From assembly GCF_000819565.1 (NCBI RefSeq), contig NZ_CP004393.1, positions 2,542,001 through 2,606,000 of the forward strand: a DNA stretch of 64,000 bases, read 5' to 3'. A program made the translations under genes and the position numbers. Below are positions 1 to 8,441 of the stretch, piece after piece. This DNA comes from Celeribacter indicus. GTDB taxonomy: Bacteria > Pseudomonadota > Alphaproteobacteria > Rhodobacterales > Rhodobacteraceae. Positions within the stretch are counted from its first letter, which is position 1, and every line of letters starts with the position of its first letter. The notes below the pieces were generated by a model. The model was not told the DNA's origin, searched no databases, and was given only the letters and a program-made list of their open reading frames with translations.

Positions 1-1065
1 TTGTCCGCCGGTCTGCACCTCGTTGACATAATCGAAGTTGAACATCTCGATCATCGCCTGACGCACGCGCCAGTCGGAGAATTGCGGCTGGCGGGTGTTC
101 ATCGCAAACCCGGTCATGCCGGTCGGGCGCTGGTGCGGGATCACCGACTTGACCACGTCGCCCCGCGCGGCCGCGGGAAAGTCGTACTGGTCTTCCCAGC
201 TCTGGATGTTGAATTCGCGATGCGCATTGAGCGCGCCGGCCTTGAAGGCCTCGATCACGAGCGAGGCATCGGCGAAATATTCGAACCGGATCGTGTCGAA
301 ATTCGCCTGGCCGCGCATCAGCGGCAGATCCTTGCCCCAGTAATCGGGATTTCGGCTCAGCTCCAGGAACATGCCGGGATCGACCGCGCTCACCACATAG
401 GGCGCGGAGCTGACGGGAACGTTCGTCACGCCCGACTGGGTGAAATCCTTGTCGTCCCAATAGGCCTTCTTCAGGATCGGGCGCAGGGCCACGAGCAGCG
501 GCAACTCGCGATTCTCGGTGTTGAAGGTGAATTTCACCGACCGCTCGCCGGTCTGTTCCATCGTCTCGATCTGGTCCCAGAGCGCGGCATAGCGCCCGTG
601 GCCCTCGGTGCCGAGCACCTCGTAGGACCACATCACGTCCTCGACCGTCACCGGGCTTCCGTCGGAGAATCGCGCCTCCGGGCGCAGGGTGAACTCGACC
701 CAGCTGCGCGCGGGATCCGTCTCCACCGTCTCGCAGAGCAGGCAATAGAGGGTGAAGGGTTCGGAGAAGGCCTGCGCCATCAGGCTCTCGGCCATCAGAA
801 AGCGGAGCTGCCAGGGCGCGTTGCCCTTCTGGATGAAGGGATTGAGGCTGTCGAAACTGCCGCCCTCGCCGGTGACGATGGCGCCGCCCTTGGGCGCGTC
901 CGGCCTCACATAGGGCAGGGCGGTGAAATCCGCGGGAAGCTCCGGCTCGCCATACATCGCGAGCCCGTGCTGCGGCTCCGCGCCTGTCGCGCCTGCCGAG
1001 AGCGCAAGCGCAAGCCCGCAGAATGTGGAGAGTTTTCCGAACCTGCGCAACGACTGCCCTGCCAT
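1..1065 (-). CDS. YejA-like oligopeptide ABC transporter substrate-binding protein (3' end outside window)
   Basis: The reverse strand reads open for 355 codons from an ATG at 1063-1065 to the window edge, so the C-terminal part is missing; family 5 solute-binding proteins are usually about 600 residues. A signal peptide is visible (basic start, then a Leu/Ala-rich core ending near Ala-Thr-Gly-Ala). The mature start HGLAMYGEPELP and the following PDAPKGG are typical of the YejA subgroup, which delivers peptides (and microcin C in enterics) to an inner-membrane ABC permease. Further family segments are FSDGSPVTVEDV and YVVSAVDPG. A GGAGG lies 13 nt before the ATG. The permease and ATPase genes would be expected beyond the left edge. 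Confidence 0.88.
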   Translation of the reverse strand, partial: MAGQSLRRFGKLSTFCGLALALSAGATGAEPQHGLAMYGEPELPADFTALPYVRPDAPKGGAIVTGEGGSFDSLNPFIQKGNAPWQLRFLMAESLMAQAFSEPFTLYCLLCETVETDPARSWVEFTLRPEARFSDGSPVTVEDVMWSYEVLGTEGHGRYAALWDQIETMEQTGERSVKFTFNTENRELPLLVALRPILKKAYWDDKDFTQSGVTNVPVSSAPYVVSAVDPGMFLELSRNPDYWGKDLPLMRGQANFDTIRFEYFADASLVIEAFKAGALNAHREFNIQSWEDQYDFPAAARGDVVKSVIPHQRPTGMTGFAMNTRQPQFSDWRVRQAMIEMFNFDYVNEVQTGGQ

Positions 1066-1142
1066 CTGGGGATCCTGCCTCCGTGCTCTTTTGTTGTTTG
1101 CGCCAAGCTACGACGCCCGCGACAGGTTTACAAACTTTAAGC

Positions 1143-1171
1143 TTGGAGTGCGGCAGAGAAACGCGTATAAA
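1143..1171 (+). promoter_or_regulatory. Sigma-70-like promoter for the candidate sRNA
   Basis: TTGGAG at 1143-1148 and TATAAA at 1166-1171 are separated by 17 nt, which predicts a transcript start near 1178. The promoter points away from the binding-protein gene and no open frame follows it before the terminator at 1227-1253. Confidence 0.55.
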
Positions 1172-1177
1172 GGAGTC

Positions 1178-1253
1178 ACTGCTCGATAGGTTTCTTGCCT
1201 GTATGAAACCTGCCTCAATAACTCAGCGCCCGCCTTGTGCGGGCGTTTTTTTT
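1178..1253 (+). ncRNA. Candidate intergenic small RNA
   Basis: A free-standing transcript of about 75 nt is suggested by a promoter just upstream and an intrinsic terminator at the end. The body holds a second hairpin: AGGTTTC at 1188-1194 pairs perfectly with GAAACCT at 1205-1211 around a 10-nt loop. The stretch between the stems is single-stranded and could act as a seed. There is no start codon with a usable frame. It lies between the divergent binding-protein gene and bdhA. Family not recognised; expression is inferred from the signals only. Confidence 0.5.
1227..1253 (+). terminator. Intrinsic terminator of the candidate sRNA
   Basis: CGCCCGC (1227-1233) pairs with GCGGGCG (1239-1245) around CTTGT and is followed by eight T at 1246-1253. 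It is a textbook Rho-independent terminator on the plus strand, with no plus-strand gene upstream in the window. Confidence 0.85.
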
Positions 1254-1450
1254 GGCTCCAGACCGCCCGAAATGTCAAGCTGGCTTGCCCGAAACGCGAC
1301 CCGGTCGCCGCCGGAGGGGCGCGTGCCGCCGCGCCATCGCGGGAGGGAGGCTGGGCAGGCTGAGCTGATTCTCGCCCCTCCCATGCGATTCTGCCCTTTG
1401 ATTTGCGGACGCAGCATTTAAGCTGGCGGCACAGATTCAGGAGAGGCCTC

Positions 1451-2224
1451 ATGACACTCAAGGGAAAAACCGCCATCATCACCGGCTCGAACTCCGGTAT
1501 CGGCCTGGGGGTCGCGCGCGGGCTTGCGAAGGCGGGCGCGGATGTGGTTCTCAACTCCTACACCGATCGCGACGAGGATCACAGGCTCGCCGAGGAACTC
1601 GGGCACGAATTCGGCGTCGCCGCACGCTATATCGGGGCCGACCTGAGCAAGGGCGAGGAGGCGCGGGCGCTGGTGGAGCAGGCGGGAACCTGCGACATCC
1701 TCGTGAACAACGCCGGCATCCAGCACGTCGCCCCGATCGAGGAATTCCCGGTCGAGAAATGGGATGCGATCATCGCGATCATGCTGAGCTCGGCCTTCCA
1801 CACCACCGCCGTCGCCCTGCCGATGATGCGCAAGGCCGGATGGGGCCGGGTGATCAACATCGCCTCCGCCCACGGGCTCACCGCCTCGCCCTACAAGGCC
1901 GCCTATGTCTCCGCCAAGCACGGCGTCGTCGGCATGACGAAGGTCGTGGCGCTCGAGACCGCGAAGGAGAATATCACCGCGAACGCGATCTGTCCGGGCT
2001 ATGTTCACACGCCGCTCGTCGAGGCGCAGATCCCCGATACCGCGAAGAAATACAACATGAGCGAGGAGGAGGCGATCGAGAAGGTGATCCTCGACCGCCA
2101 GCCCTCGAAACAGTTCGCCACCGTCGAGCAGATCGGCGGCACCGCGATCTTCCTCTGCTCGGAGGCCGCCGAGCAGATCACCGGCACGACCATCTCCGTG
2201 GATGGCGGCTGGACCGCGCTCTGA
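1451..2224 (+). CDS. bdhA: 3-hydroxybutyrate dehydrogenase
   Basis: Cytosolic short-chain dehydrogenase, 257 residues, the usual length for D-3-hydroxybutyrate dehydrogenase, which interconverts 3-hydroxybutyrate and acetoacetate with NAD during polyhydroxybutyrate turnover. Visible features are the N-terminal Rossmann glycine motif TGSNSGIG, the NNAG segment, the catalytic YVSAK (Tyr-x3-Lys), and the family's C-terminal DGGWTAL. The ATG at 1451 is preferred over an upstream in-frame codon because GGAGAGG lies just before it and family members begin MxLKGKTA. The patatin-like gene starts 10 nt after the stop, so the two are probably co-transcribed. Confidence 0.93.
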   Translation: MTLKGKTAIITGSNSGIGLGVARGLAKAGADVVLNSYTDRDEDHRLAEELGHEFGVAARYIGADLSKGEEARALVEQAGTCDILVNNAGIQHVAPIEEFPVEKWDAIIAIMLSSAFHTTAVALPMMRKAGWGRVINIASAHGLTASPYKAAYVSAKHGVVGMTKVVALETAKENITANAICPGYVHTPLVEAQIPDTAKKYNMSEEEAIEKVILDRQPSKQFATVEQIGGTAIFLCSEAAEQITGTTISVDGGWTAL

Positions 2225-2234
2225 GGCTGGCGCG

Positions 2235-3284
2235 ATGGCAGGCGCGAAGACGGTGAAGCGGATCAATCTCGCCCTCCAAGGGGGAGGGGCGCATGGCGCC
2301 TTCACCTGGGGTGTGCTCGACCGGCTGCTCGATCACGAGGAGATCGAGATTGCGGGCATTTCCGGCACTTCCGCCGGCGCACTCAATGGCGCGGCGCTGC
2401 GGACCGGATTGCTGCGCGGCGGCCGCGAGGGCGCGCGAGAGGCGCTCAACGCGCTCTGGGAAAAGATGGGCGCGGTCTCCGACATGCGCATCAACGCCTG
2501 GATGACACAGTTCGGCCCGACGACGGCGATGATGACGAAATGGCTCGAGGCGAGCCTGCCGTTCTCCTTCTTCGGGTCCTTCGCCAACATGTCGAGCCCG
2601 TATCACTACGGCCCTTTCTACAAGAACCCGCTGAAGCCTATCGTCGAGGATCTCGACTGTTCCGGGATGGATGAGGAAAACGGTCCAAGGCTCTATATTT
2701 CCACGACGAATGTGCGGACGGGAAAGATCCGGGTCTTCTCCAACCGGGAGGTGACGACGGAGGTGATCCTCGCCTCGGCCTGCCTGCCGGAGCTGTTCCA
2801 GGCGGTCGAGATGACGGACCCGGAGACCGGCATCACCGATGCGTTCTGGGACGGGGGCTATACCGGCAACCCGGCGCTGTTCCCGCTGTTCGAACCGGAT
2901 CTGCCGCAAGATGTGGTGATCGTGAACATCAACCCGCTGGAACGGCCGGGCACGCCGACCACACCGGAGGAAATCCAGAACCGGATCAACGAGATATCCT
3001 TCAATTCCTCGATGCTGCGCGAACTTCGCGCGATCCAGTTCGTGCGCGAGCTGATCGCGGAGAAGCGGGTGAGCCGCGGGTCGATGAAGGACGTGCTCGT
3101 GCACATGATCTCCGACGACGCGCTGATGCAGGACCTGTCGGCGCGCACCAAGCTCGTGCCGTCGCCCTTCCTGCTGAGCCGGATGAAGGGCGCGGGTCAG
3201 GCGGCCTGCGACGCCTTTCTCGAGGCGCATTTCGACAAGATCGGCACGCGGGCGAGCGTTAATCTGAGGGAGATGTTTGCGTGA
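2235..3284 (+). CDS. Patatin-like phospholipase family protein
   Basis: A 349-residue patatin-fold serine hydrolase. The oxyanion-hole GGGAHGAF is at about residue 17, the nucleophile elbow GTSAG places Ser46, and the DGGYTGNP segment carries the catalytic-dyad Asp. No signal peptide or membrane segment is evident, so a cytosolic lipid- or acyl-ester hydrolase is likely (RssA-like bacterial patatins). Co-location with bdhA suggests a link to polyhydroxybutyrate or fatty-acid turnover; that link is inference. The start at 2235 follows the bdhA stop by 10 nt. The 3' end overlaps the convergent DUF502 gene by 26 nt. Confidence 0.85.
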   Translation: MAGAKTVKRINLALQGGGAHGAFTWGVLDRLLDHEEIEIAGISGTSAGALNGAALRTGLLRGGREGAREALNALWEKMGAVSDMRINAWMTQFGPTTAMMTKWLEASLPFSFFGSFANMSSPYHYGPFYKNPLKPIVEDLDCSGMDEENGPRLYISTTNVRTGKIRVFSNREVTTEVILASACLPELFQAVEMTDPETGITDAFWDGGYTGNPALFPLFEPDLPQDVVIVNINPLERPGTPTTPEEIQNRINEISFNSSMLRELRAIQFVRELIAEKRVSRGSMKDVLVHMISDDALMQDLSARTKLVPSPFLLSRMKGAGQAACDAFLEAHFDKIGTRASVNLREMFA

Positions 3285-4038
3285 GCTCGCCCTCCCGGAG
3301 CGGGGCGGGGGCCGGCGCGGGCGGCCCCGCCGGATCCTTCGGATTGGGATAGACGAGCCCGGCGGAGATCACGAGTTTCGCCGCGTCCTCGATCGTCATG
3401 TCGAGCAGGATCACGTCGCTTTCGGGAAAGAACAGCAGGAAGCCGGAGGTCGGATTCGGCGTCGTCGGCAGGAAGACCGAGAGGAAGACCTCGCCATCGG
3501 GCGTCCGCCGCATGACCTCGCCCTTCGCGACGGTGGAAACGAAGCCCACCGCCCAGATCCCGCGCCGCGGATATTCCACGAGACAGGCCCGGTCGAAGGA
3601 GGTGCCGGATTGCGAGAAGACGGTTTCCGCGATCTGCTTGAGCCCGTTGTAGATCGAGCGCACGACGGGCGTGCGGTCGACGAGCCTTTCCGCCGAGCGG
3701 ATCAGAGAGCGGCCGACGAGTCCCTTCGCGATCCAGCCGACGAGGATGGTGAAGATCAGGAAGATGATCACCCCGGCTCCGCGCAGGTTCACATGGATCC
3801 GCTCGCCCGGATCGGTATAGCCGAGAAACCGGTTGATCAGTGCGTCCGGGTGATAGGATTGCGGCACGAAGGTCAGCACCCAGCCGTCGACCCAGCCGAT
3901 CACCGTCCAGATCACATAGGCGGTGAGTCCGACCGGCGCGACGACGACGAGGCCGGTGAGAAAGGACGCGCGCAGGCGGGCGAAAACCCCCGACTTGCGC
4001 GGGGGCGGACTGGTCTCTTCTTCGAACGGATTGCTCAT
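3259..4038 (-). CDS. DUF502 family membrane protein
   Basis: A 259-residue protein with two N-terminal transmembrane segments (about residues 25-48 and 80-102) followed by a soluble domain with the DUF502 signature (RTPVVRSIYNGLKQIAETV, then FVSTVAKGEV, then FLPTTPNPTSGF). The biochemical function of the family is unknown; it is widespread in proteobacteria as an inner-membrane protein. The C-terminal tail is Pro/Ala-rich. The start at 4038 (MSNPFEEE) is preferred over an upstream in-frame codon because the hydrophobic domain begins soon after it. The 3' end runs into the end of the convergent patatin gene. Confidence 0.85.
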   Translation of the reverse strand: MSNPFEEETSPPPRKSGVFARLRASFLTGLVVVAPVGLTAYVIWTVIGWVDGWVLTFVPQSYHPDALINRFLGYTDPGERIHVNLRGAGVIIFLIFTILVGWIAKGLVGRSLIRSAERLVDRTPVVRSIYNGLKQIAETVFSQSGTSFDRACLVEYPRRGIWAVGFVSTVAKGEVMRRTPDGEVFLSVFLPTTPNPTSGFLLFFPESDVILLDMTIEDAAKLVISAGLVYPNPKDPAGPPAPAPAPLREGELTQTSPSD

Positions 4039-4164
4039 GGGCTGGATCGGGCTCGGGCTGTGCGGCAGGCGCAAAAAGAGGCGCGCTCCCGGAAACTTAG
4101 GGGCGAAGGCGGAGAGACACAATAACGGCAGGCCGGGAATTCCCCGCCCGCCCGCATTATTTCG

Positions 4165-5088
4165 TCATCCCGAAGTCGCGGTCGCATGGGCCGCCGCGAT
4201 CTTTGCGGCCAGCCGCGCGTTGTTGCGCACCAGCGCGATATTGGCGGTGAGCGAGCGCCCCCCGGTCAGCTCGAAGATCCGCCGCAGCAGGAAGGGCGTG
4301 ACCTCCTTCGCCGCGATCCGCTGGGCCGCCGCCTCGCGCAGCGCGGTCTCCACGACGGGCATGATCTCCGCGCGCGGGATCTCGTCGGCCTCGGGGATCG
4401 GGTTGGCCACGAGCTGTCCGCCCGGTATCCCCATCGCCGCGCGCATCTCCATCGCCTGCGCGATCTCTCCGGCCGTGTCGAGGCGCAGGGGCGCGGCGAG
4501 GCCGGAAGAGCGCGACCAGAAGGCGGGCAGTTCGTCCTGCCCGTAGGCGATCACCGGAACGCCTTGGGTTTCAAGCACTTCAAGCGTCTTCTCGATGTCG
4601 AGGATGGCCTTCGGCCCGGCGGCGACGACGGTCACCGGGGTCTGACCCAGTTCGGTGAGATCGGCGGAGATGTCGAATGTCTCCTCCGCACCGCGATGCA
4701 CCCCGCCGATGCCGCCGGTGGCAAAGACGCGGATGCCCGCGATCCTCGCCGCGATCATCGTCGCGGCCACGGTGGTCGCCCCGGTCTGCCCGAGCGCAAT
4801 GCAGACCGGCATGTCGGCGCGAGAGACCTTCATCACGTTTGTCGCCTGACCCAGCGCCTCGAGCTGTCCTTCGGTGAGCCCGATATGAAGCACCCCGTCG
4901 AGCACGGCGATGGTCGCGGGCACGGCACCGGCCGCGCGCACATCCGCCTCGACCGTCTTCGCGGTCTCGACATTCTGCGGATAGGGCATCCCATGGGTGA
5001 TGATCGTGGATTCGAGCGCGACGAGGGGCGCGCCCGCCTTCATGGCTTCGGCCACTTCGGGGGCGTAGACGATCGGCAGGTCGGTCAT
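4165..5088 (-). CDS. psuG: Pseudouridine-5'-phosphate glycosidase
   Basis: A 307-residue enzyme that splits pseudouridine 5'-phosphate reversibly into uracil and ribose 5-phosphate. Family motifs are clear: ESTIITHGMPYP (Glu26), NVMKVSRAD with the Schiff-base Lys87, ATGGIGGVHRG, ETFDISADL (Asp139) and GPKAILDIEKTLE (Lys160). The ATG overlaps the stop of the kinase gene by 4 nt (ATGA), showing translational coupling in a psuK-psuG operon. Together the pair recycles pseudouridine from RNA breakdown. Confidence 0.93.
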   Translation of the reverse strand: MTDLPIVYAPEVAEAMKAGAPLVALESTIITHGMPYPQNVETAKTVEADVRAAGAVPATIAVLDGVLHIGLTEGQLEALGQATNVMKVSRADMPVCIALGQTGATTVAATMIAARIAGIRVFATGGIGGVHRGAEETFDISADLTELGQTPVTVVAAGPKAILDIEKTLEVLETQGVPVIAYGQDELPAFWSRSSGLAAPLRLDTAGEIAQAMEMRAAMGIPGGQLVANPIPEADEIPRAEIMPVVETALREAAAQRIAAKEVTPFLLRRIFELTGGRSLTANIALVRNNARLAAKIAAAHATATSG

Positions 5089-5978
5089 AGCGGGGTATCT
5101 CCGGAAACGTAGAGGGCGGCGGCCTCAAGGGCGCGGGTCAGGGCGGCGGGTGGCTCCGCGCCCCGGATCTCGGCGGCGATATGGGCCGCCATGAAGGTGT
5201 CGCCCGCGCCGGTCACGCGCGCGACCAGCACCTCGGGCGGGGTTTCGGTGAGGAGGAGATCGCCGCAGGCCAGCGAACAGCCCCGGCCGCCATGGGTGAC
5301 GAGCACGCGATGCGCGCCCTGGGCCACGAGCGCCCGCGCCGCATCGGCGGAACTGTCGAAGCTGCGATGCGCGAGCAGCCCGGCCTCCTCGAGGTTGACA
5401 TAGAGCGTCGCCCGCGGATGGTCGAGCAGCGGCAGAAGCCGCTCGGCCTTGCCGGGCGAGGCGGGGGCGACGCGCAGATCCGCCCCGGCAAAGAGCGGCG
5501 AGGCGGCGATCTCGCCCAGGAGCTCGAAGGTGAGATTGCCGTCGAGCGCGACCGTGCCGCGATAGGGCGCCGCCGCGTTGCCGAGCCGGCCGTCCGCGAG
5601 CGGGCGCAGGATCTTGTCGCCCGCCGCCTCGAGCGAATGCGCATCCGCGATGGCCGCGATCAGCCCGTTCGCGCCCTCGACCGCCATATAGGCGTCGGTC
5701 GGCAGGTCGTCGGACAGATAGACATGCTCCGTGCCGATCCCGCGCCGGCGCGCCGCCTCCAGAAGCTCCTCGCCCGCCGGATCGCGGCCGAGCGCGGTCA
5801 GAAGCTCCGGGCGCAAACCGAGCCGCGCGAGCGCCATGGCGATATTCATCGCCACGCCGCCGGGCACGCGGGCGATCCGGCCGGGCACATCCGAACCGAC
5901 GCGCATCGCGCGGTCGGTCCGCCCGATCACGTCCCAGAGCACCGATCCGATGCAAAGAATGTCATGCCTGTCGTCCAT
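5085..5978 (-). CDS. psuK: PfkB-family kinase, probably pseudouridine kinase
   Basis: A 297-residue ribokinase-family protein. The N-terminal segment GSVLWDVIGR and the glycine-rich PGGVAMNIAMALARLG bind the sugar, and the C-terminal PfkB signature VTGAGDTFMAAH carries the catalytic Asp and anion hole. Overlap with psuG by 4 nt indicates that the substrate is pseudouridine, which is phosphorylated before cleavage by PsuG. AAGGAG precedes the ATG at 5978, which is chosen over an in-frame ATG 12 codons upstream. The gene is divergent from rpsB. Confidence 0.88.
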   Translation of the reverse strand: MDDRHDILCIGSVLWDVIGRTDRAMRVGSDVPGRIARVPGGVAMNIAMALARLGLRPELLTALGRDPAGEELLEAARRRGIGTEHVYLSDDLPTDAYMAVEGANGLIAAIADAHSLEAAGDKILRPLADGRLGNAAAPYRGTVALDGNLTFELLGEIAASPLFAGADLRVAPASPGKAERLLPLLDHPRATLYVNLEEAGLLAHRSFDSSADAARALVAQGAHRVLVTHGGRGCSLACGDLLLTETPPEVLVARVTGAGDTFMAAHIAAEIRGAEPPAALTRALEAAALYVSGDTPL

Positions 5979-6098
5979 TCCGTCTCCTTGCGCCGAATTT
6001 TGACCGTTTGGCAAGAGAAAGCCGCCCGCTCCCGGCAGGAAGTCCCGGCATTCTGCCGTGCTTTTTGCTGCGATAAATACTCAAACCCTGCGAAAGCC

Positions 6099-6127
6099 TT
6101 GCCAAGCGCGCGAAACCTCTTTATACG
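6099..6127 (+). promoter_or_regulatory. Probable rpsB promoter
   Basis: TTGCCA at 6099-6104 and TATACG at 6122-6127 with a 17-nt spacer predict a start near 6134, giving a leader of about 110 nt before rpsB. Confidence 0.5.
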
Positions 6128-6133
6128 CGCGCA

Positions 6134-6243
6134 CACTTCACAGGCGGAGGCGGGCCCTCGGGGGAGACATCCCCGAACGGTCCACCGGTTGGGGCAGGTG
6201 CCTCGAAACCTCCGCCAGGGCGTTAAACCGGAAAGGAAAAGAC
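6134..6243 (+). promoter_or_regulatory. Structured 5' leader of rpsB
   Basis: The leader can close on itself. GGCGGAGG at 6143-6150 pairs perfectly with CCTCCGCC at 6209-6216, and inside it TCGGGG (6158-6163) pairs with CCCCGA (6171-6176). The closing stem ends about 27 nt before the ATG. Ribosomal protein S2 is known to repress its own operon through the leader in other bacteria, so an autoregulatory element is plausible; the fold is seen, the role is inferred. Confidence 0.5.
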
Positions 6244-7008
6244 ATGGCGCTTCCCGATTTCTCCATGCGTCAGCTTCTTGAAGCTGGCGTTCACTTCGGC
6301 CACCAGACTCAGCGTTGGAACCCGCGTATGGCGGAGTTCATCTACGGTGAGCGCAACGGCATCCACATCTTCGACCTCACGCAGACCGTCCCGATGCTGG
6401 ACCAGGCGCTTCAGGTCGTGCGCGACACCGCGGCCAAGGGCGGCCGCATCCTCTTCGTCGGCACCAAGCGCCAGGCCTCCGGCCCGATCGCCGAGGCCGC
6501 CGAGAAATGTGCGCAATATTACATGAACCACCGCTGGCTGGGCGGCACGCTCACCAACTGGAAGACGGTCTCCCAGTCGATCCAGCGCCTGAACGCGATC
6601 GACGAGACGATCTCCGGCGGCGCCGAGGGCCTCACCAAGAAAGAGCGCCTCAACATGGAGCGCGACCAGGCGAAACTCCAGGCCTCGCTCGGCGGCATCC
6701 GCGAGATGGGCGGCGTTCCCGATCTCCTCTTCGTCATCGACGTGAAGAAGGAAGACCTTGCCATCCTCGAGGCCAGGAAGCTCGGCATCCCGGTCGTCGC
6801 CGTGGTCGACAGCAACTGCTCGCCGGAAGGCGTGGACTACATCATTCCGGGCAATGACGACGCCGCCCGCGCGATCTCCCTCTATTGCGACCTCGTGGCC
6901 CGCGCCGCGCTCGACGGCGTGACCGCGCAGCTCGACGCCGCCGGCGTGGATGTGGGCGCGCTCGAAGAGGTGTCCGAGGACGTGCTCGGCGAAGAGGCCT
7001 CCGCCTGA
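6244..7008 (+). CDS. rpsB: 30S ribosomal protein S2
   Basis: A 254-residue S2 protein of the small subunit. The conserved N-terminus [19 protein letters not shown], the [11 protein letters not shown] segment, [15 protein letters not shown] and [12 protein letters not shown] are all present. The ATG at 6244 follows GGAAAGGAAA. It is followed by tsf after 103 nt, the usual rpsB-tsf operon order. The C-terminal tail is acidic, as in other Rhodobacterales S2 proteins. Confidence 0.98.
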   Translation: MALPDFSMRQLLEAGVHFGHQTQRWNPRMAEFIYGERNGIHIFDLTQTVPMLDQALQVVRDTAAKGGRILFVGTKRQASGPIAEAAEKCAQYYMNHRWLGGTLTNWKTVSQSIQRLNAIDETISGGAEGLTKKERLNMERDQAKLQASLGGIREMGGVPDLLFVIDVKKEDLAILEARKLGIPVVAVVDSNCSPEGVDYIIPGNDDAARAISLYCDLVARAALDGVTAQLDAAGVDVGALEEVSEDVLGEEASA

Positions 7009-7055
7009 TCCGTCCGCCCGCGCCCTCGCGGCGGCGGGACGTTACGAAACTGACA

Positions 7056-7080
7056 CGGGGGCAGGGTAATCCCGCCCCCG
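7056..7080 (+). promoter_or_regulatory. rpsB-tsf intercistronic hairpin
   Basis: CGGGGGC-A-GGG pairs with CCC-GCCCCCG around a TAAT loop (10 bp with one bulged A) and ends 31 nt before the tsf ATG. There is no T-run, so it is more likely an mRNA-stability or partial-attenuation element setting the S2:EF-Ts ratio than a full terminator. Confidence 0.5.
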
Positions 7081-7111
7081 CACCCTTATCCAGAATTCGA
7101 GGAGAGCCGAT

Positions 7112-7987
7112 ATGGCAATCACTGCTGCTCAGGTGAAAGAACTGCGCGAAGCGACCGGCGCGGGCATGATGGACGCCAAGAAGGCGCTGACCGAGACCGA
7201 TGGCGATTTCGACGCCGCCGTGGACTGGCTGCGCACGAAAGGCCTTGCCAAAGCCGCGAAGAAATCCGGCCGCACCGCAGCCGAGGGCCTCGTGGCCGTC
7301 GCCGTGGACGGTGGCGTGGGTGTCGCCGTCGAGGTGAACTCCGAAACCGACTTCGTCGCCAAGAACGCCGAATTCCAGACCATGGTGAAGGACATCGCGG
7401 AGGCCGCGCTCGGCGCCTCGAACATCGAGGAACTGTCTTCCGCCGACGTGAACGGCAAGCCGGTGTCCGAACTCCTGACCGACAAGATCGCGAAGATCGG
7501 CGAGAACATGGGCCTGCGCCGCATGGCGAAGATCGAGGCCGAGACGGTCGTGACCTATATCCACAACGCCGCCGCGGACGGCATGGGCAAGATCGGCGTG
7601 CTCGTCGGCCTGAAGGGGGGCGACGAAGCCTTCGGCAAGCAGGTCGCGATGCATATCGCCGCCGCCAACCCGCAGGGCCTGAACGAATCCGACCTCGACC
7701 CGGCCGTGGTCGAGAAGGAGCGTCAGATCCAGATCGACATCGCGCGTGAATCCGGCAAGCCCGAGAATATCATCGAGAACATGATCAAGGGCCGGATGGC
7801 GAAATTCATCGCCGAATCCACGCTGCTCGGTCAGGCTTTCGTGGTGAACCCGGACCTCACCGTGGAGAAAGCCGCGAAGGAAGCGGGAGCCGAGATCACC
7901 GGTTTCGTCCGTCTCGAGGTCGGCGAAGGCATCGAGAAGGCCGAAGAGGATTTCGCGGCCGAGGTCGCGAAGGCGATGCAGGGCTGA
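7112..7987 (+). CDS. tsf: Translation elongation factor Ts
   Basis: A 291-residue guanine-nucleotide exchange factor for EF-Tu. The N-terminal UBA-like domain carries the signature [16 protein letters not shown], followed by the core segment [16 protein letters not shown] that contacts EF-Tu, and [19 protein letters not shown]. Length matches the alphaproteobacterial form. GAGGAGAG sits a few bases before the ATG. A strong intrinsic terminator closes the unit 26 nt after the stop. Confidence 0.98.
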   Translation: MAITAAQVKELREATGAGMMDAKKALTETDGDFDAAVDWLRTKGLAKAAKKSGRTAAEGLVAVAVDGGVGVAVEVNSETDFVAKNAEFQTMVKDIAEAALGASNIEELSSADVNGKPVSELLTDKIAKIGENMGLRRMAKIEAETVVTYIHNAAADGMGKIGVLVGLKGGDEAFGKQVAMHIAAANPQGLNESDLDPAVVEKERQIQIDIARESGKPENIIENMIKGRMAKFIAESTLLGQAFVVNPDLTVEKAAKEAGAEITGFVRLEVGEGIEKAEEDFAAEVAKAMQG

Positions 7988-8012
7988 GCGCTCCGCCAGT
8001 TTCCATTCCGAA

Positions 8013-8041
8013 GGGCCGGCTGTCATGCCGGCCCTTTTTTG
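8013..8041 (+). terminator. Intrinsic terminator after tsf
   Basis: GGGCCGGC (8013-8020) pairs with GCCGGCCC (8027-8034) around TGTCAT, then T6 and GT. It ends the rpsB-tsf transcript. Confidence 0.9.
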
Positions 8042-8441
8042 TTGCCGGCGTCGTTCCCGGCCGGAAGGCTGTGGCCAGCGCAGCCCGTGCCAGGCGAAAG
8101 AAAGACATGACCGTCTCGCACGGCCATGCCTCCCTTTTCCGGGGCAGATCGGGATGAGGGTGCCACCGAAAAACCATGAGAGCCGAAGGCGGGAGACCGT
8201 GCGGCCGACTATAAGCCTACGATCCCCCCAAGGAAGAGCCGTAGAGCGAAATCCAGGTGCCCCGCCGCACTTCCCCCGTTCCAAAGGCCAAGCCCCGAAA
8301 GCAGGAACGGTCTCACTTTGGAAAAGCGTGGGCGCGCGCGAAAGTACGGATTTCCTTACCTTGCCCCACAAACCCGCCGGATGTGCGCAAATGCCACGTC
8401 CCCGATGCCGTCACCGGAGAGCGCGCGCGGTCAGGATGGGC
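8042..8441. other. Intergenic region with two mutually exclusive inverted repeats
   Basis: No convincing gene is seen in about 400 nt. Two inverted repeats share bases: CCGTTCC 8276-8282 with GGAACGG 8304-8310, and TTCCAAAG 8279-8286 with CTTTGGAA 8316-8323. They cannot form together. The region lies between the tsf terminator and the 3' end of the luxR-type gene. Confidence 0.4.

Noticed and set aside
1-1140. Plus-strand open frame at the left edge
   Set aside because: The opposite strand encodes a clear periplasmic binding protein with a signal peptide; the plus frame is a GC-bias shadow.
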